Positions 26,362 to 35,092 of a stretch of 36,131 nt of DNA are shown one piece after another. The notes below the pieces were generated by a model. The model saw only the letters and a list, made by a program, of their open reading frames with translations, was not told the origin of the DNA and did no database searches. Source of the DNA: Pararhizobium mangrovi (GTDB taxonomy: Bacteria; Pseudomonadota; Alphaproteobacteria; Rhizobiales; Rhizobiaceae); assembly GCF_006516965.1 (NCBI RefSeq), contig NZ_VHLH01000038.1, positions 1 to 36,131 on the forward strand, given 5' to 3'. Positions within the stretch are counted from its first letter, which is position 1. The number at the start of each line of letters is the position of its first letter. The position numbers and the translations under genes are program-made.

Positions 26362-27243
26362 ATGTCCGTTACCACCGCCGATGCGCCACGGACCGTGATC
26401 GTCGTCTCCAGCCATGTCGTGCGCGGCGCCGTCGGCAACCGTGCCGTCGTCTTCGCGCTGGAGCGCCTCGGTCATCCGGTGTGGGCCATACCGACGGTCA
26501 CGCTCGCATGGCATCCCGGTCACGGTCCCTCGCACCGGATCGTACCGCCCTCCGGTTCCTTTGACGCGCTGATCGACGATCTCGCGCAAGCGCCCTGGCT
26601 CGGCGAGGTGAACGCGATCGTCTCGGGTTATTTCGGCGATGCGAGCCAGGTCGGCGCGGTCGCGCGGCTGGTACGCGCGGTTCGCGAGAAGAACCCGGAA
26701 GCCCATTACGTGTGCGACCCGGTGATGGGTGATCTCGCCGGCCTCTACGTGCCCGAGGCGACGGCCGCGGCGATCCGCGACGCACTGATCCCGCTCGCCT
26801 CCATCGCCACACCGAACCGGCACGAACTCGCATGGCTGAGCGAGGCGCCGCTCGAAGACAACCGGGCGCTTCTCCAGGCGGCACTGACGCTCGGGCCGCA
26901 GCGCGTCGTCGTGACGTCGGCCTTCGCCGGTACGGAAGGGGCGACGGGCAACCTCATGCTTTCGGACGAAAGCGCGCTTCTTGCCGAGCATCGCATGGTG
27001 GACGATGCGCCGAACGGGCTCGGCGACCTCTTCTCCGCCGTCTTCCTGTCGCGGCTCCTATACGGCGAGGTCGAGGACCGCGCGCTGCAATCGGCGACGG
27101 CGAGCGTCTACGACATCCTGGCGCGCAGCGTCCGCCGCGGTTCCGACGAGCTGACGCTTGCCAGCGATGCCGATTGCCTTTCGAGACCCCGTGCGCTCGT
27201 CAGCCTTCGCCGGCTCGATCATCCGGGAAGACGGCGCGCATGA
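26362..27243 (+). CDS. pdxY: Pyridoxal kinase
   Basis: Phosphorylates pyridoxal, salvaging vitamin B6 to pyridoxal 5'-phosphate. The 293-residue protein belongs to the PfkB-like ribokinase superfamily. SSHVVRGAVGNRAVVFALERLG is the N-terminal substrate-binding pattern of PdxY/PdxK. HYVCDPVMGD is the metal/phosphate strand, and ATPNRHELAWLS follows. NGLGDLFSAVFLSRLL holds the GxGD catalytic base and anion hole. GAGG lies about 11 bases before the ATG at 26362; longer in-frame readings run through the upstream small gene. Its stop overlaps the ATG of the DUF429 gene by four bases, so translation is coupled. Confidence 0.94.
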   Translation: MSVTTADAPRTVIVVSSHVVRGAVGNRAVVFALERLGHPVWAIPTVTLAWHPGHGPSHRIVPPSGSFDALIDDLAQAPWLGEVNAIVSGYFGDASQVGAVARLVRAVREKNPEAHYVCDPVMGDLAGLYVPEATAAAIRDALIPLASIATPNRHELAWLSEAPLEDNRALLQAALTLGPQRVVVTSAFAGTEGATGNLMLSDESALLAEHRMVDDAPNGLGDLFSAVFLSRLLYGEVEDRALQSATASVYDILARSVRRGSDELTLASDADCLSRPRALVSLRRLDHPGRRRA

Positions 27244-27968
27244 GCGAACGCGTCGTCGCCGGCGTCGACGGCTGCCGGGGCGGCTGGATCGCCGTCGTGC
27301 GACGCCCGGGCGAAGCGCCCGCCATCGCCGTCCTCGCCTCCTTCGCCGCTTTGCTCGCCGATCTGCCGGAGGATGCGGTCGTCGCCGTCGACATGCCGAT
27401 CGGGCTGCCGGAGACGAGCGGGCCACGCGGGCGGGCGCCCGAACGGGCCGTTCGCCCGCTTCTTTCCGGACGGCAGAGCAGCGTTTTTTCGATCCCTTCG
27501 CGTTCGGCCGTCTATGCGCCCGATTATCAGGAGGCGCGGCGCCTCGCGCTCGCGACGTCGAGCCCGCCGAAGAGCGTTGCAAAGCAGGCCTTTCACATCT
27601 TTCCGAGGATCCGCGAACTCGACGGCATCCTCGTCGCGAACCCTGCGCTTGCCGAGCGCGTGATCGAGGTGCATCCGGAACTCGCCTTCTGGCGGCTGAA
27701 CGGCGAGCGGGCGATGGCGCTGGCGAAGAAGGTCCGCAATCGTGCGAGCGAGCCGGGGCTTGCCGAGCGCGTCGCGCTGCTCGAACGCTGCGGCTACGAA
27801 CGTGCCTTTCTCGAAGCCGAACCCCCGCGCGGGGCGGGACGCGACGACGTGCTCGACGCGGCGGTGGCCGCCCTCGTCGCCGAGCGGCATGCCGAAGGAA
27901 AAGCAAGGCCGTTTCCCGACCCGTTCGACCGTGACGCCTTCGGCCTGCCGATGGCGATCTGGGCGTAG
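27240..27968 (+). CDS. DUF429 family protein (predicted RNase H-like nuclease)
   Basis: A 242-residue cytoplasmic protein. VVAGVDGCRGGWIAV at the N-terminus and VVAVDMPIGLPE after it give two conserved acidic strands of an RNase H-like fold. VYAPDYQEARRLA, KQAFHIFPRIREL and EVHPELAFWRLNG are DUF429 marks, and GRDDVLDAAVAALVA supplies a late acidic pair. Members are predicted nucleases but, to my knowledge, their substrate is not established. The start overlaps the pdxY stop (ATGA), with GGGAAG upstream. The coupling to pyridoxal kinase is the only clue to a job and may just reflect operon layout. Confidence 0.88.
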   Translation: MSERVVAGVDGCRGGWIAVVRRPGEAPAIAVLASFAALLADLPEDAVVAVDMPIGLPETSGPRGRAPERAVRPLLSGRQSSVFSIPSRSAVYAPDYQEARRLALATSSPPKSVAKQAFHIFPRIRELDGILVANPALAERVIEVHPELAFWRLNGERAMALAKKVRNRASEPGLAERVALLERCGYERAFLEAEPPRGAGRDDVLDAAVAALVAERHAEGKARPFPDPFDRDAFGLPMAIWA

Positions 27969-28024
27969 GGTTCGCCCCTGCGAAGGCGCTTGATCTTTGC
28001 GGGTGCGGAGGCTAATCGGCGCGC

Positions 28025-28672
28025 ATGACGTACTTTCCCGACCACCTCGTCGCCGGTTACCGCGACTTCCTCGAAGGCCGTTATTCGGAAGAACGCGAGC
28101 GCTATCATCGCCTCGCCGAAAGCGGCCAGACGCCGCAGACCCTCGTCATCGCCTGCTGCGATTCGCGCGCGGCTCCGGAGACGATCTTCAATACTGGTCC
28201 GGGCGAGATCTTCACGCTTCGCAATGTTGCCAACCTCGTTCCGCCCTACGAGCCGGACGAGCACCTCCATGCCGCGTCGTCGGCGATCGAGTTCGCGGTC
28301 CAGGCGCTTGGCGTGCGGCACATCGTGGTGCTTGCCCATGGCCGCTGCGGGGGTATCCAGGCAGCACTGAACCCGGGCGGAGAACCGCTATCGGAAGGCG
28401 ATTTCATCGGCCATTGGGTCGGGCTTCTCACGCCGCTCGCCCGCTCGGTCGATCCCGACGGCACGATGGACCCCACCGAGCGCGCGACGGCGCTGGAGTG
28501 CCACGCGGTCGGCCAGTCGATCGAGAATCTGAGGACCTTTCCCTTCGTCGACAAACGCGAGCGCGCCGGCGAACTGTCGCTCCACGGCGCCTGGTTCGAC
28601 ATTTCGGAGGGCAGGCTGTGGGTGCGCGACCCCGAAGACGGCGTATTCGCGCCGCTAGACGGGACCGCGTAG
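28025..28672 (+). CDS. Beta-class carbonic anhydrase
   Basis: Interconverts carbon dioxide and bicarbonate in the cytoplasm, supplying bicarbonate for carboxylases and carbamoyl phosphate, and hence arginine synthesis. The 215-residue protein has zinc ligands C45, H105 and C108. The first is in IACCDSRAAPETIF, which also gives the D47/R49 dyad; the others are in LAHGRCGG. LRNVANLVPPYE is another family segment. GGAGG stands 13 bases before the ATG, slightly far but the best available. The 56-base gap after the DUF429 gene shows no terminator, so it may be part of the same transcript. Its 3' end is 13 bases from the convergent transglycosylase gene. Confidence 0.95.
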   Translation: MTYFPDHLVAGYRDFLEGRYSEERERYHRLAESGQTPQTLVIACCDSRAAPETIFNTGPGEIFTLRNVANLVPPYEPDEHLHAASSAIEFAVQALGVRHIVVLAHGRCGGIQAALNPGGEPLSEGDFIGHWVGLLTPLARSVDPDGTMDPTERATALECHAVGQSIENLRTFPFVDKRERAGELSLHGAWFDISEGRLWVRDPEDGVFAPLDGTA

Positions 28673-28685
28673 GCGACTGGCGCGA

Positions 28686-29516
28686 TCAGCCGCCGTCGAT
28701 CTGGCTGCCCATGATCGCGAGCGCGCGCTGATAGACGCTGGCATCGTTCCAGGATTGCAGAACGGAGAAGTTCGCCTGGCCCGGCTGATAGCCGGCGCCC
28801 GCACGCCAGCCATGGGCACGCAGATAGTTCGCCGTCGAGGCAAGCGCGTCCGCGGTCGAGTGGATCAGGTCGCGGCGTCCGTTGCCGTCGCCGTCGACGG
28901 CGTACTTCACGTAGTTCGTCGGCAGGAACTGGGTCTGGCCGAGTTCGCCGTGACGCGCGCTCACCATCTCGCTCGGTGCCAGTTCGCCGCGCTGGACGAG
29001 CGTCAGCGCAGCATAGAGCTGATCGGTGAAGAAGGCCGAGCGCCGACAATCATAGGCGAGCGTCGCAAGCGCCGGGATCGCCCGGTCGTTGCCCATGAAC
29101 GAGCCGAAGCCGGTCTCCATGCCCCAGATCGCCAGCAGCGGGCCGGGTGGAACGCCGTAGCGGCTCTCGATGCTGGAAAAGAGGGAGGCGTATTTGCGCT
29201 TCAGCCGCTTGCCCTTCGCGACGATGGTCGCCGAGCCCCGCTTCTTCATGAAGGCGTCGAGGGAAAGCTTGAAACTGTGCTGGCCGCGATCGGCAGCGAT
29301 CGTTCGGGAGCGGTAGGAGATACCGTCGAAAGCGCGATCGAGCGTTCGTGGCGAAAAGCCCTCGCTCGCCGCTTCCTGCCGGAACTGCTGGACCCAGCGC
29401 TGGAATCCGCTCGACGTGTTGCCGCATTGCGCAGCTGCCGCCGGCATGGCGAAGCCCGCGACGAGAACGGCCGCGGCGAGCCCCGGCAGACAGCGTTGAA
29501 GGATGGTACGGTGCAT
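28686..29516 (-). CDS. Periplasmic lytic murein transglycosylase, MltB/SLT_2 type
   Basis: Cleaves peptidoglycan between N-acetylmuramic acid and N-acetylglucosamine with formation of a 1,6-anhydro end. The 276-residue precursor starts with a Sec signal peptide (MHRTILQRCLPGLAAAVLVAG...AAAA). The catalytic glutamate is E134 in IWGMETGFGSFMGN. GELGQTQFLPTNYVKYAVDGDG is the typical SLT_2 segment. A Cys lies just after the cleavage region, but the preceding residues do not form a good lipobox, so a soluble periplasmic form is favoured. No C-terminal peptidoglycan-binding domain is present. The start at 29516 has AGGGA nine bases upstream. It follows asd by 58 bases on the same strand. Confidence 0.92.
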   Translation of the reverse strand: MHRTILQRCLPGLAAAVLVAGFAMPAAAAQCGNTSSGFQRWVQQFRQEAASEGFSPRTLDRAFDGISYRSRTIAADRGQHSFKLSLDAFMKKRGSATIVAKGKRLKRKYASLFSSIESRYGVPPGPLLAIWGMETGFGSFMGNDRAIPALATLAYDCRRSAFFTDQLYAALTLVQRGELAPSEMVSARHGELGQTQFLPTNYVKYAVDGDGNGRRDLIHSTADALASTANYLRAHGWRAGAGYQPGQANFSVLQSWNDASVYQRALAIMGSQIDGG

Positions 29517-29574
29517 TCTCGAATTCCCTGCAATCATCGATGAGCGACGGTCGGGGCCGGCATGAGCGACGGGC

Positions 29575-30612
29575 TCAGGCGTTCTCGCGTCCCTTCACGA
29601 GGCCGCGCGAGACGAGAAGCTCGGCGATCTGGATCGTGTTGAGCGCCGCGCCCTTGCGCAGATTGTCCGATACGACCCAGATGTTGAGCCCGTTTTCGAT
29701 GGTCGAATCCTCGCGGATGCGCGAGATGTAGGTCGCGTCCTCGCCGGCGGATTCGTACGGCGTGATGTAGCCGCCCGCCTCGCGCTTGTCGATCACCTGG
29801 CAACCCGGCGCCTCGCGCAGGATGTCCTGCGCTTCTTCCGCCGTGATCGGACGCTCGAACTCGATGTTCACCGCCTCGGCATGGCCGATGAAGACCGGCA
29901 CGCGCACGGCCGTGCAGGTGACCTTGATCTTCGGGTCGAGCATCTTCTTGGTTTCGGCCAGAACCTTCCATTCCTCCTTGGTCGAGCCGTCTTCCATGAA
30001 GTCGTCGATGTGGGGAATGACGTTGAAGGCAATGCGCTTGGGATACTTCTTCGCCTCGATCGGATCGGCCACGAAGACGGCGCGCGTCTGATTGAAGAGT
30101 TCGTCCATGCCTTCCTTGCCCGAGCCGGAGACCGACTGGTAGGTCGACACGACGATGCGCTTGATGCCGGCCTTTTCGTGCAGCGGCTTCAGCGCGACGA
30201 CGAGCTGCGCCGTCGAGCAGTTCGGATTGGCGATGATATTCTTGCGGGTATAGCCCTCGATCGCGTCCGGGTTCACCTCCGGCACGATCAGCGGCACCTC
30301 CGAATCGTAGCGCCACGCCGAGGAGTTGTCGATGACGATGCAGCCCTTGGCGGCGATCTTCGGCGAGAACTTCTTCGAGACCTCGCCGCCGGCCGACATC
30401 AGGCAGATGTCGGTGTCGGAGAAATCGTAGGTTTCGAGGTTCTGCACCTTGAGCGTCTTGTCGCCGAACGAGACCTCCGTGCCGACGGAGCGGCTCGAGG
30501 CGAGTGCCGCCACCTCGCTTGCGGGAAAGTTGCGCTCGGCAAGGATGCCGAGCATCTCGCGGCCCACATTGCCGGTGGCCCCGGCGACGGCGATCTTGAA
30601 GGTGGTGCTCAT
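29575..30612 (-). CDS. asd: Aspartate-semialdehyde dehydrogenase
   Basis: Reduces beta-aspartyl phosphate to aspartate semialdehyde with NADPH, feeding lysine/diaminopimelate, threonine and methionine. The 345-residue length is standard. The NADP-binding loop is AVAGATGNVGREM. The catalytic cysteine is C132 in IIANPNCSTAQL, and STYQSVSGSGKEGMDEL and VRVPVFIGHAEAV are family segments. CAGGAG stands five bases upstream of the ATG. The diaminopimelate link to peptidoglycan fits a neighbour that remodels the wall, though co-location alone does not prove co-regulation. It is 52 bases downstream of the PAP2 gene in a minus-strand array with leuB and leuD. Confidence 0.97.
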   Translation of the reverse strand: MSTTFKIAVAGATGNVGREMLGILAERNFPASEVAALASSRSVGTEVSFGDKTLKVQNLETYDFSDTDICLMSAGGEVSKKFSPKIAAKGCIVIDNSSAWRYDSEVPLIVPEVNPDAIEGYTRKNIIANPNCSTAQLVVALKPLHEKAGIKRIVVSTYQSVSGSGKEGMDELFNQTRAVFVADPIEAKKYPKRIAFNVIPHIDDFMEDGSTKEEWKVLAETKKMLDPKIKVTCTAVRVPVFIGHAEAVNIEFERPITAEEAQDILREAPGCQVIDKREAGGYITPYESAGEDATYISRIREDSTIENGLNIWVVSDNLRKGAALNTIQIAELLVSRGLVKGRENA

Positions 30613-30664
30613 CGTTGCTCCTGACTATGCGCCCTGCGAAGACATACTGCCAGAAAGCGCGCTG

Positions 30665-31555
30665 TCAATCGAGCCGTCGGCCTCGCCGGCCGGCGTTCGA
30701 ACGGCGGCGCATGCCGTTCAGCGCCAAACCGTAGCCCATGCGGCGTACCGGAAAGCCGTTGGCGTCGTAGCGAAAGACGATGCCGCGACTGGCGAAGACC
30801 ATGGCCGTGAAATAGGAAAACCAGGCGCCCCAGGCGAGGCCGGCGACCACGTCGCTCGGGTAGTGGGCGCCGACGAGAACCCGTGTGAACGCCAGCCAGA
30901 GCGCAAGGACGAGGCACGGTACGCGCAGGCGCGGGAAGACGAGCGCGATCGCCGCGAAGAAGCCGCCGACGGTCGTTGCGTGGCCGGACGGGAAGCTCGC
31001 GAAGGTCGCGTCCGTGAACGGACGGAAGGCGAAGGCGCCGAGCTCCGCGAAATGCAGCGGGCGGGCGCGGCCGATGCAGTATTTGACGATCGTCGCAATC
31101 AGTCCCCCCGCGGCGAGCGAGGTGAAGAGATAGCCCGTCAGCGCCGTGACGCGCAGGAGCGCCATGCGTTTACGAAGGCTCGCAAGCCGCCAGTCGGCCG
31201 CCGAGCCGAAGAAGAGCGCGAGGCCTGCTGCGAGCAGGACCCAGCCGGCCTGGCCGAGATCGGTCACGCTGCGCGCCGTCTTGTCGAAGCTGGCGGGCCA
31301 GGTCGCGTGGTAGTTGCCGACCGGCAGATCGAAGACGAGCCCGGCGAGCACCACGAGGGCGAGGCTCGCCGCGAGATAAAGGACGAAGCGCGTTCGCGGG
31401 CGCTGCGGCCGTCGCGCACGACGCACGAGCAGGAGCCGGTGCGCGGTTACGACGTTGTCGCGAAGGCGTCCGCGCAGGCCGTTTACGGCTCGTGTCCCCG
31501 GCTGCGTTCCGGCTTCTCCGGCAAGGGCCCCTTCGTCGGGTCGGTTCGCGCACAT
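30665..31555 (-). CDS. PAP2-family membrane phosphatase
   Basis: A 296-residue inner-membrane protein with about six hydrophobic segments. All three phosphatase signature motifs are intact: KYCIGRARP (KX6RP), FPSGHAT (PSGH) and RVLVGAHYPSD (RX5HX3D). These place the active site on the periplasmic face. Family substrates are lipid phosphates such as undecaprenyl diphosphate, phosphatidylglycerol phosphate or lipid A; which applies here is not clear. The N-terminal 60 residues are Arg-rich and cytoplasmic. It sits between leuB (27 bases upstream) and asd (52 bases downstream). This is an odd place for a lipid phosphatase, and suggests co-transcription with amino-acid genes. Confidence 0.9.
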   Translation of the reverse strand: MCANRPDEGALAGEAGTQPGTRAVNGLRGRLRDNVVTAHRLLLVRRARRPQRPRTRFVLYLAASLALVVLAGLVFDLPVGNYHATWPASFDKTARSVTDLGQAGWVLLAAGLALFFGSAADWRLASLRKRMALLRVTALTGYLFTSLAAGGLIATIVKYCIGRARPLHFAELGAFAFRPFTDATFASFPSGHATTVGGFFAAIALVFPRLRVPCLVLALWLAFTRVLVGAHYPSDVVAGLAWGAWFSYFTAMVFASRGIVFRYDANGFPVRRMGYGLALNGMRRRSNAGRRGRRLD

Positions 31556-31582
31556 CTGCTCGTCCGCCCGTACCAGGCTTCG

Positions 31583-32689
31583 TTACGCTGCGCGGAAGCG
31601 TGCGATCACCGCATCGCCCATCTCGCCCGTCCCGACGGCCGTTCCACCCTCGCCGACGATGTCGGCGGTCATCACGCCGTCGTCGAGCGTGGCGGCGATC
31701 GCGGCCTCCAGCCGTTCGGCCTCGGCCACCATGCCGAAGGAATAGCGAAGGCACATGGCGAAGGAGGCGATCATGGCGAGCGGGTTGGCGATGCCCTTTC
31801 CGGCAATGTCCGGCGCGGAACCGTGGACCGGCTCGTACAAAGCCTTGCGCGTGCCCGTCTTTTCGTCGGGCGCGCCGAGCGAAGCCGAAGGCAGCATGCC
31901 GAGCGAACCCGTCAGCATGGCGGCGACGTCGGACAGGAGATCGCCGAAGAGATTGTCGGTGACGATGACGTCGAACTGCTTGGGCCGGCGCACGAGCTGC
32001 ATGCCGCCGGCATCGGCGAGCATGTGCGAAAGTTCGACATCGGCATAATGCGCCGCATGGTTGGCCGTCACCACCTCGTTCCACAGAACGCCGGACTTCA
32101 TGACGTTGCGCTTTTCCATGGAGCAGACGCGGTTCTGCCGGGTGCGCGCCAGTTCGAAGGCGACGCCGGAAATGCGCTCGATCTCGTAGGTGTCGTAGAC
32201 CTGCGTGTCGATGCCGCGCTTCTGGCCGTTGCCGAGATCGCGGATTTCCTTCGGTTCGCCGAAATAGGTGCCGCCGGTCAGCTCCCGCACGATCAGGATG
32301 TCGAGCCCCTCGACGAGTTCGCGCTTGAGGGAGGAGGAGCCGGCGAGCGCCGGATAGCAGATCGCCGGGCGCAGATTGGCGAAGAGCTCGAGATCCTTGC
32401 GCAGGCGAAGAAGACCTGCTTCCGGCCGGACGTCGTAGCCGACACCGTCCCATTTCGGCCCGCCGACGGCGCCGAAGAGCACGGCGTCGGCCGCCTGTGC
32501 GCGCTCCATGTCCGTCTCGGAAATCGACTGGCCGTGCGTGTCGTAGGCGATGCCGCCGACGAGGCCTTCCTCGATCTCGAAGCCGGCCGCGTGATCGGCG
32601 TTCATTACGTCGACGAGCTTGCGGACCTCGGCCATGGCTTCCGGGCCGATGCCGTCGCCCGGAAGGAAGAAGAGCTTGCGCGTCGCCAT
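31583..32689 (-). CDS. leuB: 3-isopropylmalate dehydrogenase
   Basis: Third enzyme of leucine synthesis: oxidative decarboxylation of 3-isopropylmalate with NAD. The 368-residue protein begins [16 protein letters not shown]. It carries [13 protein letters not shown], the catalytic segment [11 protein letters not shown], and the cofactor signature [19 protein letters not shown]. The start at 32689 (MATRK) matches the family N-terminus; an in-frame codon 81 bases upstream adds an unrelated leader. CTCGGGAACC gives a modest ribosome-binding site. It lies downstream of leuD (109-base gap) on the same strand. leuC is not in this window, as is common in this order. Confidence 0.97.
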   Translation of the reverse strand: MATRKLFFLPGDGIGPEAMAEVRKLVDVMNADHAAGFEIEEGLVGGIAYDTHGQSISETDMERAQAADAVLFGAVGGPKWDGVGYDVRPEAGLLRLRKDLELFANLRPAICYPALAGSSSLKRELVEGLDILIVRELTGGTYFGEPKEIRDLGNGQKRGIDTQVYDTYEIERISGVAFELARTRQNRVCSMEKRNVMKSGVLWNEVVTANHAAHYADVELSHMLADAGGMQLVRRPKQFDVIVTDNLFGDLLSDVAAMLTGSLGMLPSASLGAPDEKTGTRKALYEPVHGSAPDIAGKGIANPLAMIASFAMCLRYSFGMVAEAERLEAAIAATLDDGVMTADIVGEGGTAVGTGEMGDAVIARFRAA

Positions 32690-32798
32690 GGTGCCGGTTC
32701 CCGAGAATTGCCTGTTGATCCCGGGATCGTGCTTAGCCGCCGGAGAAGGGCTTTTCAAGCTTGACGCCACGCGCCCCGACGTCGACCGATGGCCGGGC

Positions 32799-33404
32799 TC
32801 ACGCCCAGGGCCGGTTTTCCGAAAGGCGGGACTCGAAGCCGTCGATGGCGGTGTTCTTTTCGAGCGTCAGCGCGATGTCGTCGAGGCCGTTCAGCAGGCA
32901 GTGCTTGCGGAAGTAATCCACCCGGAAGGTGATCTGGCCGCCGTCGGGGCGATGGATCACCTGTTCCTCGAGGTCGATCGTGAACGTCGCGTTGGCGCCG
33001 CGCTCGGCATCGCCCATCAGCGTGTCGAGTTCGTCCTGACTGACGGCTATCGGCAGCAGGCCGTTCTTGAAGCAGTTGTTGTAGAAGATGTCGGCGAAGC
33101 TGGTCGAGATGACGCAGCGGATGCCGAAATCCGCAAGCGCCCAAGGCGCGTGCTCGCGCGAGGAGCCGCAGCCGAAATTGTCGCCGGCGACGAGGATCTT
33201 CGCGTTCTTGTAGGCGGGCTGGTTGAGGACAAAATCCGGGTTGTCGCTTCCGTCGGCGAGATAGCGCTGTTCGGAAAACAGGCCGACGCCGAGGCCGGTA
33301 CGCTTGATCGTCTTCAGGTAGTCCTTCGGGATGATCATGTCGGTATCGACATTGACCACGGGAAGGGGGGCGGCAACCCCGGTTACGGTATCGAACTTCT
33401 CCAT
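32799..33404 (-). CDS. leuD: 3-isopropylmalate dehydratase small subunit
   Basis: Pairs with the iron-sulfur LeuC subunit to isomerise 2- to 3-isopropylmalate in leucine synthesis. The 201-residue length fits. It begins [27 protein letters not shown], and the swivel-domain signature [17 protein letters not shown] is intact. [22 protein letters not shown] follows. GGAG lies about 12 bases upstream of the ATG. It probably starts the leuD-leuB-PAP2-asd run; the 86-base gap to the small membrane protein gene upstream would have to hold the promoter if that gene is separate. Confidence 0.97.
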   Translation of the reverse strand: MEKFDTVTGVAAPLPVVNVDTDMIIPKDYLKTIKRTGLGVGLFSEQRYLADGSDNPDFVLNQPAYKNAKILVAGDNFGCGSSREHAPWALADFGIRCVISTSFADIFYNNCFKNGLLPIAVSQDELDTLMGDAERGANATFTIDLEEQVIHRPDGGQITFRVDYFRKHCLLNGLDDIALTLEKNTAIDGFESRLSENRPWA

Positions 33405-33490
33405 CGCTTCGGCTCCGGCTCGTGCATCTCGCAGGGGGCTCTACCAAAGAGCAGGCCGGAACTGAAGCGTTTCCTTCGTCTAAGGGGAGA

Positions 33491-33724
33491 TCAGGCGCGC
33501 AGAACGGCCTGGCGACCACCCTGCCAGAGCGAGCGTGTCCCGATCTGCAGGTTGACGAGGCCGACGCGCACGAACGGCACGAGCTTGACGACGGCAAGCC
33601 CGGCGACGGCGGCGAAACCGACGACGACAATGACGGCGAACGAAAAGGCGGCGGCGACGGCGAAGGCGAGGCTCGTGACGGCGAGGCCGACGACCGTGCT
33701 GAAGAAAGCGCGAATGGTATGCAT
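33491..33724 (-). CDS. Small two-span membrane protein of unknown function
   Basis: A 77-residue protein with two hydrophobic stretches (about residues 5-28 and 29-48) almost without a turn between them. A short basic C-terminus follows (VGLVNLQIG...SLWQGGRQAVLRA). AGGGA eight bases before the ATG supports translation. It lies between leuD, downstream on the same strand, and the divergent CitE-like gene. Composition is Val/Ala/Phe-rich, typical of small inner-membrane proteins. No family is recognised and the gene call rests on the ribosome-binding site and the coherent membrane pattern. Confidence 0.6.
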   Translation of the reverse strand: MHTIRAFFSTVVGLAVTSLAFAVAAAFSFAVIVVVGFAAVAGLAVVKLVPFVRVGLVNLQIGTRSLWQGGRQAVLRA

Positions 33725-33855
33725 GACGGTATCCCTGCGATCGTTTTTCGTTTCGAGCGTCTAATTGCCCCCTCGAAGCCTCCGGTTCAACGGCACTTTC
33801 GCGCTGCAGCATTCACGAATCACGGTTTTTGATTACAGCGCGATCACAAATGTCA

Positions 33856-33876
33856 ATTGCCCGCGTCATGGGCAAT
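33856..33876. promoter_or_regulatory. Inverted repeat upstream of the CitE-like gene
   Basis: ATTGCCC at 33856-33862 and GGGCAAT at 33870-33876 are a perfect seven-base inverted repeat with a seven-base spacer. It lies 70-90 bases before the likely start of the CitE-like gene. It fits a dimeric regulator site or a leader hairpin; no regulator gene is adjacent. Confidence 0.4.
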
Positions 33877-33945
33877 CTTCCGCGCTCGCTGGAACGCCGA
33901 AGAGGGTGCTTGCACGCAACGGCCGCCCGCGTCATGACGGCGGGC

Positions 33946-34854
33946 ATGAGCGAAGTCGACCGCCAACGTTCCGCCCGGCCCCGCCACTCCGCGCTCTTCG
34001 TGCCGGCCGGCAACGAACGTGCGCTTTCCCGCGCGCTCGAACGCGGCGCCGACGTCGTGATCCTCGATCTCGAGGATGCGACCGCGCCGGAGGCGAAGAT
34101 CGCCGCGCGTGAAGCGGCCGCCCGGTTCCTGACGCGGCGCGAGCGCACCGACACGGTGGAGGTCGTGCTTCGCGTCAACGGCATCGGTACGCCGTTTGCC
34201 GGAGACGACCTCGCAATGGCCGCGCGGTGCGCTCCGGACGCCGTTCTCCTTCCGAAGGTCGAAGGCGAGGTTGCCCTCGAAACGGCAGCGAGGATGCTGG
34301 ACGAACAGAGGCGGAGCGCCGATCTTTCGCTGTGGGCGATGATCGAGACGCCGCTCGGCATCGCTCGCGCGGTGGACATCGCGATGGCCGGCAACGAGGC
34401 GGCCATGCGCCTCGATTGCCTGGTCGCGGGCACCAATGACCTGATGAAGGAAACCGGTGTCGCACCGTCGCCCGGTCGAGCGTTCCTGACGCCGTGGCTG
34501 ATGCAGGTGGTACTGGCGGCCCGCTCGGCCGGCCTCGATGTGCTCGACGGCGTCTATAACGATTTCGCGGACCGCGCAGGCTTCGAAGCGGAGTGCGCCG
34601 CCGGCCGGGCCATGGGGTTCGATGGCAAGACCGTCATCCATCCGGCCCAGATCGAACCGGCGAACGTCGCCTTCGGCATCGACCCGCAGGCGCGAGCGGA
34701 GGCCGAGGCGATCGTCGCCGCCTTCGCAAGTCCGCAGAATGCCGGGCGCGGCGTCATCGCGCTCGACGGGCGGATGGTCGAGCGCCTGCATCTCGAAGCC
34801 GCCGAACGTCTCCTCGCGCGTGCGCGGCTCGTCGATCGAAAGGACAATCGATGA
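33946..34854 (+). CDS. CitE-like / HpcH-HpaI family CoA-ester lyase
   Basis: A 302-residue TIM-barrel enzyme of the malyl-CoA lyase / citryl-CoA lyase beta-subunit group. SALFVPAGNERALSRALERGADVVILDLEDAT gives the CoA-binding N-terminus and a metal-binding acidic residue. LLPKVEG, LWAMIETPLGIA (metal-ligand Glu) and GFDGKTVIHPAQIEPAN complete the family pattern. Relatives cleave (3S)-citramalyl-CoA, malyl-CoA or beta-methylmalyl-CoA, or hydrolyse malyl-CoA; the exact substrate is not readable. Three in-frame ATGs (33829, 33934, 33946) are possible. 33946 is chosen because homology begins soon after it, but no strong ribosome-binding site decides the matter. The stop overlaps the next gene by ATGA. 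Confidence 0.87.
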   Translation: MSEVDRQRSARPRHSALFVPAGNERALSRALERGADVVILDLEDATAPEAKIAAREAAARFLTRRERTDTVEVVLRVNGIGTPFAGDDLAMAARCAPDAVLLPKVEGEVALETAARMLDEQRRSADLSLWAMIETPLGIARAVDIAMAGNEAAMRLDCLVAGTNDLMKETGVAPSPGRAFLTPWLMQVVLAARSAGLDVLDGVYNDFADRAGFEAECAAGRAMGFDGKTVIHPAQIEPANVAFGIDPQARAEAEAIVAAFASPQNAGRGVIALDGRMVERLHLEAAERLLARARLVDRKDNR

Positions 34855-35057
34855 AACTCTACCGCTTCCTGTCGGGGCCGGACGATTCCAGCTTCTGCCA
34901 CAAGGTCAGCGCGGCCCTCGACGCCGGCTGGACGCTTTACGGCTCACCCACCTACGCGCACGATACGGCCTCGGGGAAAATGCGCTGCGGCCAGGCCGTG
35001 GTGAAGGAGGTTCAGGGGCGCGACTACGACCCGTCGATGAAGCTCGGCGAACAGTAG
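34851..35057 (+). CDS. DUF1737 family small protein
   Basis: A 68-residue protein that begins MKLYRFLSGPDDSSFCHKV. It contains ALDAGWTLYGSPTYAHD and ends GRDYDPSMKLGEQ, the pattern of DUF1737. The function of this family is unknown to me. The ATG overlaps the CitE-like stop by four bases (ATGA), with AAAGGA six bases upstream, so it is coupled to that enzyme. One Cys and one His near residues 16-17 and a Cys near 47 are present, but there is no clear metal motif. The coupling to a CoA-ester lyase is the main clue to its context. Confidence 0.85.
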   Translation: MKLYRFLSGPDDSSFCHKVSAALDAGWTLYGSPTYAHDTASGKMRCGQAVVKEVQGRDYDPSMKLGEQ

Positions 35058-35092
35058 CGCGACGGTACCGATGGATCGGGGGCGCACAGGGA

